A stretch of DNA of 64,000 nucleotides from Achromobacter dolens (lineage in GTDB: Bacteria; Pseudomonadota; Gammaproteobacteria; Burkholderiales; Burkholderiaceae_B). Within the stretch, counting starts at the first letter, position 1; every line of letters starts with the position of its first letter. A program made the translations under genes and the position numbers. The stretch covers positions 62,001 to 126,000 of the forward strand of contig NZ_CADIJW010000010.1 in NCBI RefSeq assembly GCF_902859745.1. The letters run 5' to 3'. Below are positions 50,653 to 59,790 of the stretch, in pieces. The notes beneath the pieces are model-generated. The model made no database searches, was not told the DNA's origin, and worked only from the letters and a program-made list of their open reading frames with translations.

Positions 50653-51633
50653 TCAGCGCGCGGACGCGCTGCCGCCCGGCGCGGCGGGCGGCGGCTTGGC
50701 GGCCCCGCCCCCCATCAATACGAATACCCCGGCCAGGACCAGCGCGGTGCCCGCCATCTGCCAGACCGTCACGGGCTCGTGCAGGAACCACGACGCCAGG
50801 AACAGCACCGACACCGGTCCCAGCATCCCCAGCAGCGACGCGGTCGGCGCGCCGATCAGCGCCACCGCCCACATCAGCATGAAGACCGGCACCACCGTGT
50901 TCAGGGTGGCATGGATGATCGAGTAGCCGTACACGCCCATCGGCTGCACCAGCACGGAGGCCGGATGGATCACGAAGAACTGCACGATGCAGGCCACGCA
51001 CGACACCAGCATGGCATACGCCACCAGCCGGGTCGGCCCGACACGCTTGATCAGTTCTCCGGAGCAAATCAGGTACACAGAATAGCTGAGCGCCGAACCG
51101 AAGACGAATAAAGACCCTAACAGCACCTCGGCGGAACCGCCAAAGCTCAGATCATGCGCGAAAACCAGCACCACGCCGGCATACGACAGCGTCATCGCCA
51201 GCCACTGCCGGCGCTCGACCGGCCGTTTGAACCAGAAGGCCGAGATCAGCACCACCAGCGATGGCGACAGGAACAGGATCAGCCGCTCAAGGCTGGCGGT
51301 GATGTAGCGCAGGCCGAGGAAATCCAGGAAGCTGGACAGGTAGTATCCCAACAGGCCCAGCAGGCAGACCTGGATGCGTTCCTTCCAGGTCATGACCACG
51401 ATTTCGCCGCGAGCCGCCAGGCGCGACTGGTGCCACGCCACGGCCGCGAAGAACGGCATGGCGAACAGCATGCGGAAGGCGATCAGGGTGACCGCGTCGA
51501 TCCCGTAGCGGTAGGTGAACTTGACGACGATGGCCTTGGCGGAGAACAGGATGGCGCCAAGCGCGGCCATGAAAAATCCGGCCGCGCGGCTGGAGGGACG
51601 AGAGGCCGGCAAAAGCTTGGCAATGCGATTCAT
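50653..51633 (-). CDS. EamA-family (DMT) transporter, ten helices
   Basis: A 326-aa membrane protein with two EamA repeats, the usual drug/metabolite transporter layout. Helices are spread along residues 20-310; segments such as LLGLLGYYLSSFLDFLGLRYI and GALLVLA-like repeats are typical. It probably exports an amino acid or metabolite; the substrate is unknown. The start at 51633 has alternatives nearby. It is head-to-head with a second EamA gene, sharing a 115-base promoter region. Confidence 0.88.
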   Translation of the reverse strand: MNRIAKLLPASRPSSRAAGFFMAALGAILFSAKAIVVKFTYRYGIDAVTLIAFRMLFAMPFFAAVAWHQSRLAARGEIVVMTWKERIQVCLLGLLGYYLSSFLDFLGLRYITASLERLILFLSPSLVVLISAFWFKRPVERRQWLAMTLSYAGVVLVFAHDLSFGGSAEVLLGSLFVFGSALSYSVYLICSGELIKRVGPTRLVAYAMLVSCVACIVQFFVIHPASVLVQPMGVYGYSIIHATLNTVVPVFMLMWAVALIGAPTASLLGMLGPVSVLFLASWFLHEPVTVWQMAGTALVLAGVFVLMGGGAAKPPPAAPGGSASAR

Positions 51634-51748
51634 GCGATGATTTTAGATTCAGCGCCGCGGGATTTGCACGCCTGGCGCGCATTTTCAGCCTGCCGCGGCC
51701 GGCCATGAACCGGCTCCGCCCCTTCCGTTCCCTGCCCTCTCCCTGCGA

Positions 51749-52636
51749 ATGACCCGACACCGCGCCCTGACTTACATCCATATCGCCGCCATCCTGTTCG
51801 GCCTGACCGGCGTCTTCGGCGAGCTGATCCAGGCCAGCGCGGCAGTCATCACACTGGGGCGGGCAGTCTTCGCGGTGATCTCGCTCGGCCTGTTCGCCCG
51901 CATGCGCCGGCGCCCGCTGCTGGGCGCCCTGGCGCCAGCCCAATTGTTCGTGCTGGTGATCGCGGGCGCCCTGCTGGCGGCCCACTGGGTCACCTTCTTC
52001 ATTTCGGTCAAGGTCGGTGGCATCGCCATCGCCACGCTGGGCTTCGCGAGTTTCCCGGCCTTCATCACGCTGTTCGAGGGATTGATCTTCCGGGAACGCG
52101 TGCGGTTGGCCGAATGGCTGCTGCTGGGCCTGGTCACGGCCGGCCTGGTGCTGGTCACGCCGTCGTTCGACCTGGCCGACCAGGGCACCATCGGCCTGGC
52201 CTGGGGTCTGCTGTCCGGTCTGACCTTCGCCCTGCTGGCCCTGAGCAATCGGCGCTCGGCCTCGGGCATGGATCCGATGCAGGTCGCCTGCTGGCAAAAC
52301 CTGGTGGTGGCGCTGGTGATGCTGCCGTTCGCCGTCGGCCAGTTGCCCGCCCTGCCCGCCATGGACTGGTTCTGGCTGGCGCTGCTGGGCGTGTTCTGCA
52401 CCGGCCTGTCGCACTTCCTGTTCGTCTCCAGCCTGACTCGCCTGAACGCCCGCAGCGCCGGCCTGGTGATCGCGCTGGAACCGGTCTACGCCATCGCCTT
52501 CGCCTGGGCGCTGTTCAGCCAGCAGCCGACGGTGCGCATGATGGCCGGCGCCGCCCTGATCGTGGCCGCCATCGTCTGGTCCGGGCTGCGCAAGGCCCCG
52601 GCCGCCCCCGAAAGCGCCCCTCGAAAGCAGCCTTGA
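51749..52636 (+). CDS. EamA-family (DMT) transporter
   Basis: A 295-aa protein with ten predicted helices in two EamA repeats (MTRHRALTYIHIAAILFGLTGVFGELIQ; TRLNARSAGLVIALEPVYAIAFAWALF). The C-terminal repeat keeps the family E-P-V-Y signature. It runs divergently from another EamA gene and is followed by a MarR gene 31 bases on. Transport direction and substrate are unknown. Confidence 0.88.
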   Translation: MTRHRALTYIHIAAILFGLTGVFGELIQASAAVITLGRAVFAVISLGLFARMRRRPLLGALAPAQLFVLVIAGALLAAHWVTFFISVKVGGIAIATLGFASFPAFITLFEGLIFRERVRLAEWLLLGLVTAGLVLVTPSFDLADQGTIGLAWGLLSGLTFALLALSNRRSASGMDPMQVACWQNLVVALVMLPFAVGQLPALPAMDWFWLALLGVFCTGLSHFLFVSSLTRLNARSAGLVIALEPVYAIAFAWALFSQQPTVRMMAGAALIVAAIVWSGLRKAPAAPESAPRKQP

Positions 52637-52660
52637 CAATTACTGCCTGGGCAGTAAAAT
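52633..52660 (+). promoter_or_regulatory. marR promoter with embedded 18-bp operator
   Basis: Consensus TTGACA (52633-52638), 16-base spacer and TAAAAT (52655-52660). The palindrome TTACTGCCTGGGCAGTAA (52640-52657) fills the spacer, so a bound repressor would block RNA polymerase. The predicted start coincides with the marR ATG at 52668. Confidence 0.75.
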
Positions 52661-52667
52661 CCGCTGC

Positions 52668-53168
52668 ATGAATGCCTCGTCACGCCCTGAATCCTCCGAA
52701 AATCCGGTTCACTATCGCGGTGATACCCGCTGCATGATGGAAGAAAACGCCGGCTACCTGATCAAACTGGTGGCCAACTCCCTGAACCGCATGCTGGACC
52801 AGGAAATGGCGCCGCTCGACCTCACCGCGATGCAGTGGCGGCCGATCGCCATGGTTGCCCTGGGCCGGGCCGATACGCCCGCCGAACTGGCCCGGCTCAA
52901 CGGCGTCGACACCGGCGCCATGACCCGCACGCTCGACCGGCTCGAGGCCAAAGGCCTGCTGCGACGGGCCCGCAACCAGCTCGACCGGCGCGTCGTGAAG
53001 ATCGAATTGACGGAACTGGGCGAAACCAAGGCGCGGGCGATCCCGCCCAATATCGCCCGCGTGCTGAACCACCACCTGCGTGGTTTCTCCACCGACGAAG
53101 TGACGCAGTTGATGCACCTGCTGCGCCGCATGATCGCCAACGGCTCCGCCTCCGCGCCCGAGCGCTGA
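52668..53168 (+). CDS. MarR-family repressor of efflux operon
   Basis: A 166-aa winged-helix regulator. The recognition region reads DTPAELARLNGVDTGAMTRTLDRLEAKGLLRRARNQLDRRVVKI. It resembles EmrR-type regulators that release DNA when they bind phenolic or drug ligands. Two matching palindromes, one in its own promoter and one before the efflux genes, suggest it controls both. With the predicted transcription start the ATG at 52668 would be leaderless; ATG at codon 23 or 24 (52734/52737) is a good alternative, since homology begins at MEENAG. Confidence 0.9.
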   Translation: MNASSRPESSENPVHYRGDTRCMMEENAGYLIKLVANSLNRMLDQEMAPLDLTAMQWRPIAMVALGRADTPAELARLNGVDTGAMTRTLDRLEAKGLLRRARNQLDRRVVKIELTELGETKARAIPPNIARVLNHHLRGFSTDEVTQLMHLLRRMIANGSASAPER

Positions 53169-53220
53169 CGACGCCCGCTTGAGCCGCCCGCCCCTGCAAA
53201 AGGGGTTTTATTTGACGTAA

Positions 53221-53238
53221 TATTTGCCTAGGCAAATA
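53221..53238 (+). promoter_or_regulatory. 18-bp MarR operator before efflux operon
   Basis: The perfect palindrome TATTTGCCTAGGCAAATA shares the core TGCCT-R-GGCA with the operator in the marR promoter. A TTGACG (53212-53217) precedes it at -35 position. It lies 35 bases before the outer-membrane factor ATG. Confidence 0.75.
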
Positions 53239-53272
53239 CAGATTAATCAATTACTTTCAGCAGATTGTCAGG

Positions 53273-54700
53273 ATGAAACGCCTTCTTTCTACCGCATTAG
53301 CGCTGGCCTTGAGCGGTTGTGCCCTGATGGAACCCGGCCCCGAGCCGGTGGCCGCCCTGAATGAAACCAAGCTGGGCCTGACCGCCCAGGACGTCGCCTG
53401 GCCTGACACGCAATGGTGGCATCGCTACGGCGACAGCCAACTCAACGCGCTGATGGACGAAGCGCTGGCCAACAGCCCGTCCATGACTGCCGCCCAGGCG
53501 CGCCTGGCCAAGGCCAATGCCGCCGTCAGCACGGCCCGCGCTCCCCTGATGCCGCGCGTGGACGCCAACTACACGCTGAACCGCGAGCACCTGTCGAGCG
53601 ACTACATTTACCCGGCGCCGCTGGGCGGATCGGTCGTCAGCGACAACCGCCTGGCGCTGGACTTCAGCTACGAGCTCGATTTCTGGGGCAAGAACCGCTC
53701 GCGCCTGAAGGCCGCGGTCTCGCAGCAGGCCGCCGCCGCGGCCGACGCGCAGGCAGCGCGCAACGTGCTGGCCAGCGCCACCGTGCGCGCCTATCTCAAC
53801 CTGCAGGACGCCTTCGCCCAGCGCGACGTCATCAAGCGCGTGCTGGCCCAGCGCGAGGAAGTGCTGTCGCTGACCCGCGGCCGCTATTCCGCCGGCCTGG
53901 ACACCCAAGTCGAGGTGAAGCAGGCCGAATCGTCGCTGGCCGCCGGCCAGGTCGAGCTGACCCAGACCGAGACCACGCTGGCGCAACTGCGCAATCAGGT
54001 CGCGGCACTGGCAGGCGCCGGCCCGCAGCGCGGCCAGTCGCTGGTGGAAGCGGCGCTGACCGCGCCCGCCGGCGGCGTGCCAGCGAGCGTACCGCTGGAC
54101 CTGCTGGGCCACCGTCCCGACGTGGTAGCCGCGCGCTGGCGCGCCGAGGCCGCCCGGCACCAGATCGACAGCGCCCGCGCCGAGTTCTACCCCAATGTCA
54201 ACCTCGTGGCCTTCGCCGGCTTCCAGGCCATCGGCACCGGCAACCTGCTCGGCGCCGCCGCCCGCACCGCCGGCATCGGCCCCGCCATTACCCTGCCGAT
54301 CTTCCACGGCGGCGAATTGAACGCCAACCTGGCCGGCCGCCGCGCCGATGCCGACCTCGCCGTGTCCGACTACAACCAGACCGTGCTCGACGCCGTGCAC
54401 CAGGTCGCCGACGCGCTCGACGGCCTGCGCCTGCTGGAGCAGGAACGAGCGCAGCAGCGCCAGGCGCGCGAAGCCATCGAGGCCGCTTATGAACTGGCCG
54501 TCAACCGCTACAAGGCCGGCATGGGCAACTACCTGACCGTCCTGGTCGCGCAGACCGGCGTACTGACCCAGGCACGGCTCGACACCGACCTGCGCATCCG
54601 CGCCTATCAGCTCGACGCCAACCTGGCCAACGCGCTGGGCGGCGGCTACGTCCCCGCCCCCGCGCAGCAGCCCGCGCCCGCCACGAACTCCACTCATTGA
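53273..54700 (+). CDS. Outer-membrane efflux lipoprotein (NodT/OprM family)
   Basis: A 475-aa TolC-like channel with a lipobox (LSGC, Cys16). Two outer-membrane efflux repeats carry long helical parts, for example QVELTQTETTLAQLRNQVAALAG and the second repeat near residues 360-430. It makes the outer-membrane exit duct for the EmrAB pump encoded next. It overlaps or nearly touches emrA. The C-terminus is Pro/Ala-rich. Expression is likely repressed by the upstream MarR. Confidence 0.94.
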   Translation: MKRLLSTALALALSGCALMEPGPEPVAALNETKLGLTAQDVAWPDTQWWHRYGDSQLNALMDEALANSPSMTAAQARLAKANAAVSTARAPLMPRVDANYTLNREHLSSDYIYPAPLGGSVVSDNRLALDFSYELDFWGKNRSRLKAAVSQQAAAAADAQAARNVLASATVRAYLNLQDAFAQRDVIKRVLAQREEVLSLTRGRYSAGLDTQVEVKQAESSLAAGQVELTQTETTLAQLRNQVAALAGAGPQRGQSLVEAALTAPAGGVPASVPLDLLGHRPDVVAARWRAEAARHQIDSARAEFYPNVNLVAFAGFQAIGTGNLLGAAARTAGIGPAITLPIFHGGELNANLAGRRADADLAVSDYNQTVLDAVHQVADALDGLRLLEQERAQQRQAREAIEAAYELAVNRYKAGMGNYLTVLVAQTGVLTQARLDTDLRIRAYQLDANLANALGGGYVPAPAQQPAPATNSTH

Positions 54701-54720
54701 ACGCTCCGGATTCAGACGTC

Positions 54721-55980
54721 ATGAACGCAGCCACTCCCACGACCAATCCCGCCCGCAAACGCCTGCTGCTGATCGCGACCGGCGTTTTCATCCTCATCGC
54801 GATCGCCTACGGCATCTGGTGGGCGCTGTTCGGCGCCCACTTCGAAAGCACCGACGACGCCTACGTGCACGGCAACCTGGTGCAGATCACGCCACAGGTG
54901 CCCGGCACCGTGGTGGCCATCGAGGCCGACGACACCGAAACCGTCACCGCCGGCCAGCCGCTCGTGCGCATCGACCCGGCCGACACACAGGTCGCCTTGC
55001 AACAGGCCGAGGCCAAGCTGGCTCAGACCGTGCGCCAGGTCCGCACCTACTATGTCCAGAACGATGCGCTGGCGGCTGACGTCGACCTGCGCCAGGCCGA
55101 CATCCAACGCGCCCAGGCCGAACTGACCCGCGCCCAGAGCGACGTCACCCGTCGCCAGCAACTGGCCAAGTCCGGCGGCGTGAGCGGCGAGGAAATCCTG
55201 CACGCCGAAGCCGCACTGAAGACCGCGCAATCCGGGCTGGCGCAGGCCCGCGCCGCGCTGGCCGCCTCGCGCGCCAAGCTGGCGACCAACCAGGCGCTGA
55301 CGCAAGGCACCACGGTGGCCGAGCACCCTGACGTGCGCCAGGCCGTTGCCGGCCTGCGCAACGCATGGCTGGCCCAATCGCGCACGGTCCTGCCCGCCCC
55401 CGTGGGCGGCGTCATCGCCCGCCGCACCGTCCAGGTGGGCCAGCGCGTGGCCCCGGGCGCCGCGCTCATGACGGTGGTGCCGCTGGACCAGGTCTGGGTC
55501 GAAGCCAACTTCAAGGAAGGCCAGTTGCGCAAAATGCGCATCGGCCAGCCGGTCAAGATGACGGCCGACCTGTACGGCAGTTCGATCACCTACCACGGCA
55601 CCGTCGCCGGACTGGACGCAGGCACCGGCAGCGCCTTCGCCCTGCTGCCAGCACAGAACGCCACCGGCAACTGGATCAAGGTGGTGCAGCGCGTGCCCGT
55701 GCGCATCGCGCTCGATCCCGAGGATCTGAAGACGCATCCGCTGCGCGTGGGCCTGTCGATGGACGTGGAAGTCGACGTCGGCAAGCAGGACGGCGCAGCG
55801 CTGACCGCCGCCACCCGCAAGGAACCGGCCTGGTCGACGCGCGCGTTCGAACCGGCCCATGACGAGGTCGACGCCCTGATCGGCAAGATCATCCAGGCCA
55901 ACCTCGCCTCCGACGAATTCACGCCGCAGGCGGCGCAATCGCCCGTGGCCAAAGAGGGCTTGGCGCGCGGCGCCAAGTAA
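54721..55980 (+). CDS. emrA: Efflux periplasmic adaptor (EmrA family)
   Basis: A 419-aa HlyD-type membrane fusion protein. There is one N-terminal helix (about residues 14-34), a lipoyl/barrel-sandwich domain (HGNLVQITPQVPGTVVAIEADDTE), a coiled-coil hairpin and a beta-barrel (VWVEANFKEGQLRKMRIGQPVKMTADLYGS). It links the EmrB pump to the outer-membrane channel. ATG 54721 is preferred; a TTG at 54697 overlaps the stop of the previous gene. Confidence 0.94.
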   Translation: MNAATPTTNPARKRLLLIATGVFILIAIAYGIWWALFGAHFESTDDAYVHGNLVQITPQVPGTVVAIEADDTETVTAGQPLVRIDPADTQVALQQAEAKLAQTVRQVRTYYVQNDALAADVDLRQADIQRAQAELTRAQSDVTRRQQLAKSGGVSGEEILHAEAALKTAQSGLAQARAALAASRAKLATNQALTQGTTVAEHPDVRQAVAGLRNAWLAQSRTVLPAPVGGVIARRTVQVGQRVAPGAALMTVVPLDQVWVEANFKEGQLRKMRIGQPVKMTADLYGSSITYHGTVAGLDAGTGSAFALLPAQNATGNWIKVVQRVPVRIALDPEDLKTHPLRVGLSMDVEVDVGKQDGAALTAATRKEPAWSTRAFEPAHDEVDALIGKIIQANLASDEFTPQAAQSPVAKEGLARGAK

Positions 55981-55992
55981 GGGGATCTTCCC

Positions 55993-57612
55993 ATGAGCAC
56001 CACCGCTCAGCCCGCGGCCGGCGGCGCCCCCGCCGAGCCCACCGTACTTCCGCCCGGGACCTACCCGCCACTGGAAGGCGCCACCCGCATCATCGGGTCG
56101 ATCGCCCTGTCCACGGCGGTGTTCATGAACGTGCTGGACACCTCGATCGCGAACGTGTCCATTCCCACCATTTCCGGCGATCTTGGCGTCAGCTCCAGCC
56201 AGGGCACCTGGGTCATCACGTCGTTCGCCGTGGCCAACGCCATCACGGTGCCGCTGACCGGCTGGCTGACGCAGCGCTTCGGCCAGGTCCGGCTGTTCCT
56301 GATATCCACCCTGCTGTTCGTGCTGGCGTCGTGGCTGTGCGGCTTCTCGCCCTCGCTCGAAGCGCTGATCGCATTCCGCGTGCTGCAAGGCGCCGTGGCC
56401 GGGCCGATGATCCCGCTATCGCAAACGTTGATGCTGGCCAGCTTCCCCAAGTCCAAGGCGGGCATGGCGCTGGCGGTCTGGTCGATGACGACACTGGTGG
56501 CGCCAGTGGCGGGACCGCTGCTGGGCGGCTGGATCTCCGACAACTACACCTGGCCGTGGATCTTCTACATCAACGTGCCGGTGGGCCTGCTGGCGGCATG
56601 GATCAGCTGGCGCATCTACGGCAACCGCGAATCGCTGACCCGCAAGTTGCCGATCGACAAGCTCGGCCTGGTGCTGCTGGTGGTGTGGGTTGGCGCGCTG
56701 CAGATCATGCTCGACAAGGGCAAGGAACTGGACTGGTTCGCCAGCCCCACCATCATCGCCCTGGCCGCCATCGCTTTCGTGGCATTCGTCTTCTTCCTGA
56801 TCTGGGAATTGACCGACGCGCATCCGGTGGTCGACCTGCGCCTGTTCAAGATCCGCAACTTCACGGTCGGGGCGCTGACGCTGGCGGTGGCCTATGGCGT
56901 GTTCTTCGGCAACGTGGTGCTGCTGCCGTTGTGGCTGCAGAGCTACATGGGCTACACGGCCACCTATGCCGGCCTGGTGACCGCGCCGGTGGGCCTGCTG
57001 GCCATCCTGCTCACGCCGATGGTGGGCAAGATGCTGGCCACGCGCGACCCGCGCCAGATCGTGACAGTGGCGTTCCTGATCTTTGCGCTGGTGTGCTTCA
57101 TGCGTTCGGGCTTCAACACCCAGACCGACGTGCGCACGCTGATGATCCCGACCATCATCCAGGGCGCGGCCATGGCGGCGTTCTTCGTGCCGTTGACGTC
57201 GATCACGCTGTCGAGCATCGAGCCTTGGCGCATCCCGGCCGCCTCTGGCCTGTCGAACTTCCTGCGGCTGACCGCGGGCGCCTTCGGCACCTCGATCGCG
57301 ACTACGCTGTGGGAGAACCGCGCCACGCTGCACCATGTGCAATTGACCGAGGCGGCGCGGCCCGGCCAGCAGGCGTTTGACCAGACACTCAACGTGCTGC
57401 AGAACACGGTCGGCATGTCGCACCAGCAGGCCTTGAGCACGGTCGACCGGCTGATCAACGCACAGGCGTTCACGATGTCCGCGGTGGATGTGTTCTACGC
57501 CTCGGCGGTGATCTTCCTGTTGCTGACTGGCCTGGTCTGGTTCGCCCGGCCACGCTCGGCCAAGGCGGGCGGTGGCGGCGGCGCGGCCGAAGCCGCGGCG
57601 GGCGCCCACTGA
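55993..57612 (+). CDS. emrB: DHA2-family MFS multidrug transporter (EmrB)
   Basis: A 539-aa, 14-helix proton-driven exporter. The DHA2 motifs LDTSIANVSIPTISGDLGVSSSQ in helix 1 and VAPVAGPLLGGWI in helix 5 are present. It ends in a Gly/Ala-rich tail. It starts 12 bases after emrA and completes a tripartite efflux operon. It probably exports hydrophobic or phenolic drugs, the usual range of this family. Confidence 0.95.
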   Translation: MSTTAQPAAGGAPAEPTVLPPGTYPPLEGATRIIGSIALSTAVFMNVLDTSIANVSIPTISGDLGVSSSQGTWVITSFAVANAITVPLTGWLTQRFGQVRLFLISTLLFVLASWLCGFSPSLEALIAFRVLQGAVAGPMIPLSQTLMLASFPKSKAGMALAVWSMTTLVAPVAGPLLGGWISDNYTWPWIFYINVPVGLLAAWISWRIYGNRESLTRKLPIDKLGLVLLVVWVGALQIMLDKGKELDWFASPTIIALAAIAFVAFVFFLIWELTDAHPVVDLRLFKIRNFTVGALTLAVAYGVFFGNVVLLPLWLQSYMGYTATYAGLVTAPVGLLAILLTPMVGKMLATRDPRQIVTVAFLIFALVCFMRSGFNTQTDVRTLMIPTIIQGAAMAAFFVPLTSITLSSIEPWRIPAASGLSNFLRLTAGAFGTSIATTLWENRATLHHVQLTEAARPGQQAFDQTLNVLQNTVGMSHQQALSTVDRLINAQAFTMSAVDVFYASAVIFLLLTGLVWFARPRSAKAGGGGGAAEAAAGAH

Positions 57613-57649
57613 TCGCCGCCCAGCCCTGTCCCTGACAGGGCGCGCACCC

Positions 57650-57682
57650 AAAAAAAGGCCCGGCGGATGCCAGGCCTTTTTT
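57650..57682. terminator. Bidirectional terminator between emrB and waaZ-like gene
   Basis: A stem of AAAAAAGGCC and GGCCTTTTTT arms with an inner GGC/GCC pair; A and T tracts lie on both sides. It serves emrB on the plus strand and the converging minus-strand gene. Confidence 0.88.
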
Positions 57683-58656
57683 CAATGTTTAAGCAGCGTG
57701 TGCCAGTCCTGCCGTTCGATCACCTCCGGCGGCAGCGCGCTCACCGGCGACAGGTTGATCACCGACACGCCGCGCCCACGCCACTGCTGCGCGGCGAAGC
57801 GGAACGAGGGCTCGATCAGGCGGGCGAAGTTGCGCGCCAACCGGCTGGCCTGCGGCGTCTCGCCTTCGTCGTAGAAGCGCATGCCGTGCTGCAGTGTCAG
57901 GTCCAGGCCGTGCAGATAGACCTTGCGCGCGCCCCCCGAAATCATCACCTGCAGCGCCACGTAAGCCACCGTATCCGCGTCGAACACCCCGAGCGACGCG
58001 TCGAAGCTGTAGCCCAGGCCCTGCTTGGCGTCCAGCAGCCGCAGGTCGGGCGAGGCGGCCACCATGCGCTTGAGCACCGCGGGCGCGGCGCTGCGCTGGT
58101 AGGCGCGCTCGGAAATGAACTCGATGATGCAGATGCGGCAGCGGATCTCTTCCTGCGCAATCCCCTGCATGATGTAGCGCAGCACGTCGGGCAGCACATA
58201 CAGCGTCAGGTCACAGGCGACGATCTCGCGCACCAGATCGATGCGGTCCCGCACGAAATTCTGGTCGATGATGCAGTAGTACTTGAACTGCAGATTGAAC
58301 TTGCGCGCCAGCGCGATCGAACCATTCACCCCCATGGCTGCCCGGATGTCCAGGCGGTCATAGGGAATCTCGGCGATCGACGGCCCGCTCAGGATCAGGT
58401 GCATCTCGTCGTCGTCGGGGTCGTACCCCTGCTCCAACGGCGTGATGGGCACCGAGCGGCCGAACGCGCGGAAACCACAGATCACCCCCGCGGGATTGCG
58501 CCAGATGCGCACGAACGGCCACAGGTGCTGATTGTGGCGCTGCGTGCGCGACCGCAACATCCGGAACAGCTTGCGGGCGAAACGGTCGGCACGGCTGCCA
58601 CCCACCGGGGCGGAGCGGGAGGCGATGGAATCGACCACGGTCTGGGCCCCGGTCAA
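57682..58656 (-). CDS. waaZ: WaaZ-like lipopolysaccharide core Kdo transferase
   Basis: A 324-aa protein that matches the Kdo-III transferase WaaZ/RfaZ of the LPS core in its segment order: LILSGPSIAEIP, MGVNGSIALA, TVAYVALQV, KVYLHGLDLT with RFYDE, LSRDLF-like SRLARNF, then VSVINLSPVSALPP. By family it adds a further Kdo sugar to the inner core at the inner membrane. The N-terminal 45 residues are extra and basic. It starts near 58656 (TTG) or at a GTG 18 bases inside. It follows a dehydrogenase gene by 9 bases, an unusual partner for LPS synthesis. Confidence 0.72.
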   Translation of the reverse strand: MTGAQTVVDSIASRSAPVGGSRADRFARKLFRMLRSRTQRHNQHLWPFVRIWRNPAGVICGFRAFGRSVPITPLEQGYDPDDDEMHLILSGPSIAEIPYDRLDIRAAMGVNGSIALARKFNLQFKYYCIIDQNFVRDRIDLVREIVACDLTLYVLPDVLRYIMQGIAQEEIRCRICIIEFISERAYQRSAAPAVLKRMVAASPDLRLLDAKQGLGYSFDASLGVFDADTVAYVALQVMISGGARKVYLHGLDLTLQHGMRFYDEGETPQASRLARNFARLIEPSFRFAAQQWRGRGVSVINLSPVSALPPEVIERQDWHTLLKH

Positions 58657-58665
58657 CGCATCGCG

Positions 58666-59733
58666 CTAGGTCGCCGCGATCAGCGACGCAATGGCGTCGC
58701 CTACTTCGGCAGTGGACGCAGTGCCCTTCATGTCGCGCGTGCGCGGGCCATCGGCCAGCACCGTTTCAATGGCGCGGACCACGGCCGCCGAGGCGGCGTC
58801 ATAACCCAGGAAGTCGAGCATCAGCGCGCCGCTCCAGATCTGGCCGATCGGATTGGCGATGCCTTTGCCATAGATATCGGGTGCGGAGCCATGCACGGGC
58901 TCGAACAGGGACGGGAACTTGCGCTCGGGGTTCAGGTTGGCCGACGGCGCGATGCCGATCGTCCCCGTGCAGGCGGGGCCGAGATCGGAAAGGATATCGC
59001 CGAAAAGGTTGGAAGCCACGACCACGTCGAACCAGTCAGGATGCTGCACGAAATGCGCGCAGAGGATATCGATGTGATATTTGTCCCAGCGGACATCCGG
59101 ATAGTTCCCAGCCATTTCCGCCACGCGCTGGTCCCACCATGGCATCGAAATCGAAATGCCGTTGGACTTGGTCGCCGCCGTCAGGTGCTTGCCGCGCTTG
59201 CGGGCCAGTTCGAAGGCGAATTTCAGTACGCGCTCGGCGCCGATGCGGGTAAATACGCTTTCCTGGATGACCACTTCGCGCTCGGTGCCGCCAAACAGGA
59301 CGCCGCCGCTGTTGGAATATTCACCTTCGGTGTTTTCACGCACGATGAAGAAATCGATCTCGCCGGGCTGGCGGCCGGCCAGCGGCGAAGGCACGCCGGG
59401 CATCAGGCGCACCGGGCGCAGATTGATGTACTGGTCGAATTCGCGGCGGAACTTGAACAACGAGCCCCACAACGCCTCGTGGTCCGGCACTGTGGCGGGC
59501 CAGCCGATGGCGCCGAAGAAAATCGCTTCATGCTGGCCGATCTGCCGTTGCCAATCGTCCGGCATCATTTTGCCGTGCTTGGCGTAGTAATCGCAGCTCC
59601 AGTCGAAGTGGTCCCACTGGAAATCAATGCCGAAGCGCGACGCAACGGCGTCAAGCACTTTCAGGCCTTCCGGAACGACTTCCTTGCCGATTCCGTCCCC
59701 TGGGATCACCGCAATCTTGTGTTTTTTTGCCAC
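58666..59733 (-). CDS. Beta-decarboxylating D-malate/tartrate dehydrogenase
   Basis: A 355-aa NAD enzyme of the isopropylmalate/isocitrate dehydrogenase family. The fingerprint IAVIPGDGIGKEVVPEG lies at the N-terminus and the catalytic FFIVRENTEGEYS near residue 135. The metal-binding GDILSDLGPACTGTIGIAPSANL and PVHGSAPDIYGKGIANPIG follow. It is of DmlA/TtuC (YeaU) type, which converts D-malate or tartrate with loss of CO2. The GTG at 59733 is chosen, with AAAGGA upstream. No LysR gene lies beside it, unlike in E. coli. Confidence 0.88.
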   Translation of the reverse strand: MAKKHKIAVIPGDGIGKEVVPEGLKVLDAVASRFGIDFQWDHFDWSCDYYAKHGKMMPDDWQRQIGQHEAIFFGAIGWPATVPDHEALWGSLFKFRREFDQYINLRPVRLMPGVPSPLAGRQPGEIDFFIVRENTEGEYSNSGGVLFGGTEREVVIQESVFTRIGAERVLKFAFELARKRGKHLTAATKSNGISISMPWWDQRVAEMAGNYPDVRWDKYHIDILCAHFVQHPDWFDVVVASNLFGDILSDLGPACTGTIGIAPSANLNPERKFPSLFEPVHGSAPDIYGKGIANPIGQIWSGALMLDFLGYDAASAAVVRAIETVLADGPRTRDMKGTASTAEVGDAIASLIAAT

Positions 59734-59790
59734 CACCGTTTCCTTTGTAATCCTGGATTGCACCGCCCAGAATCATAGGCATAAATGGCG

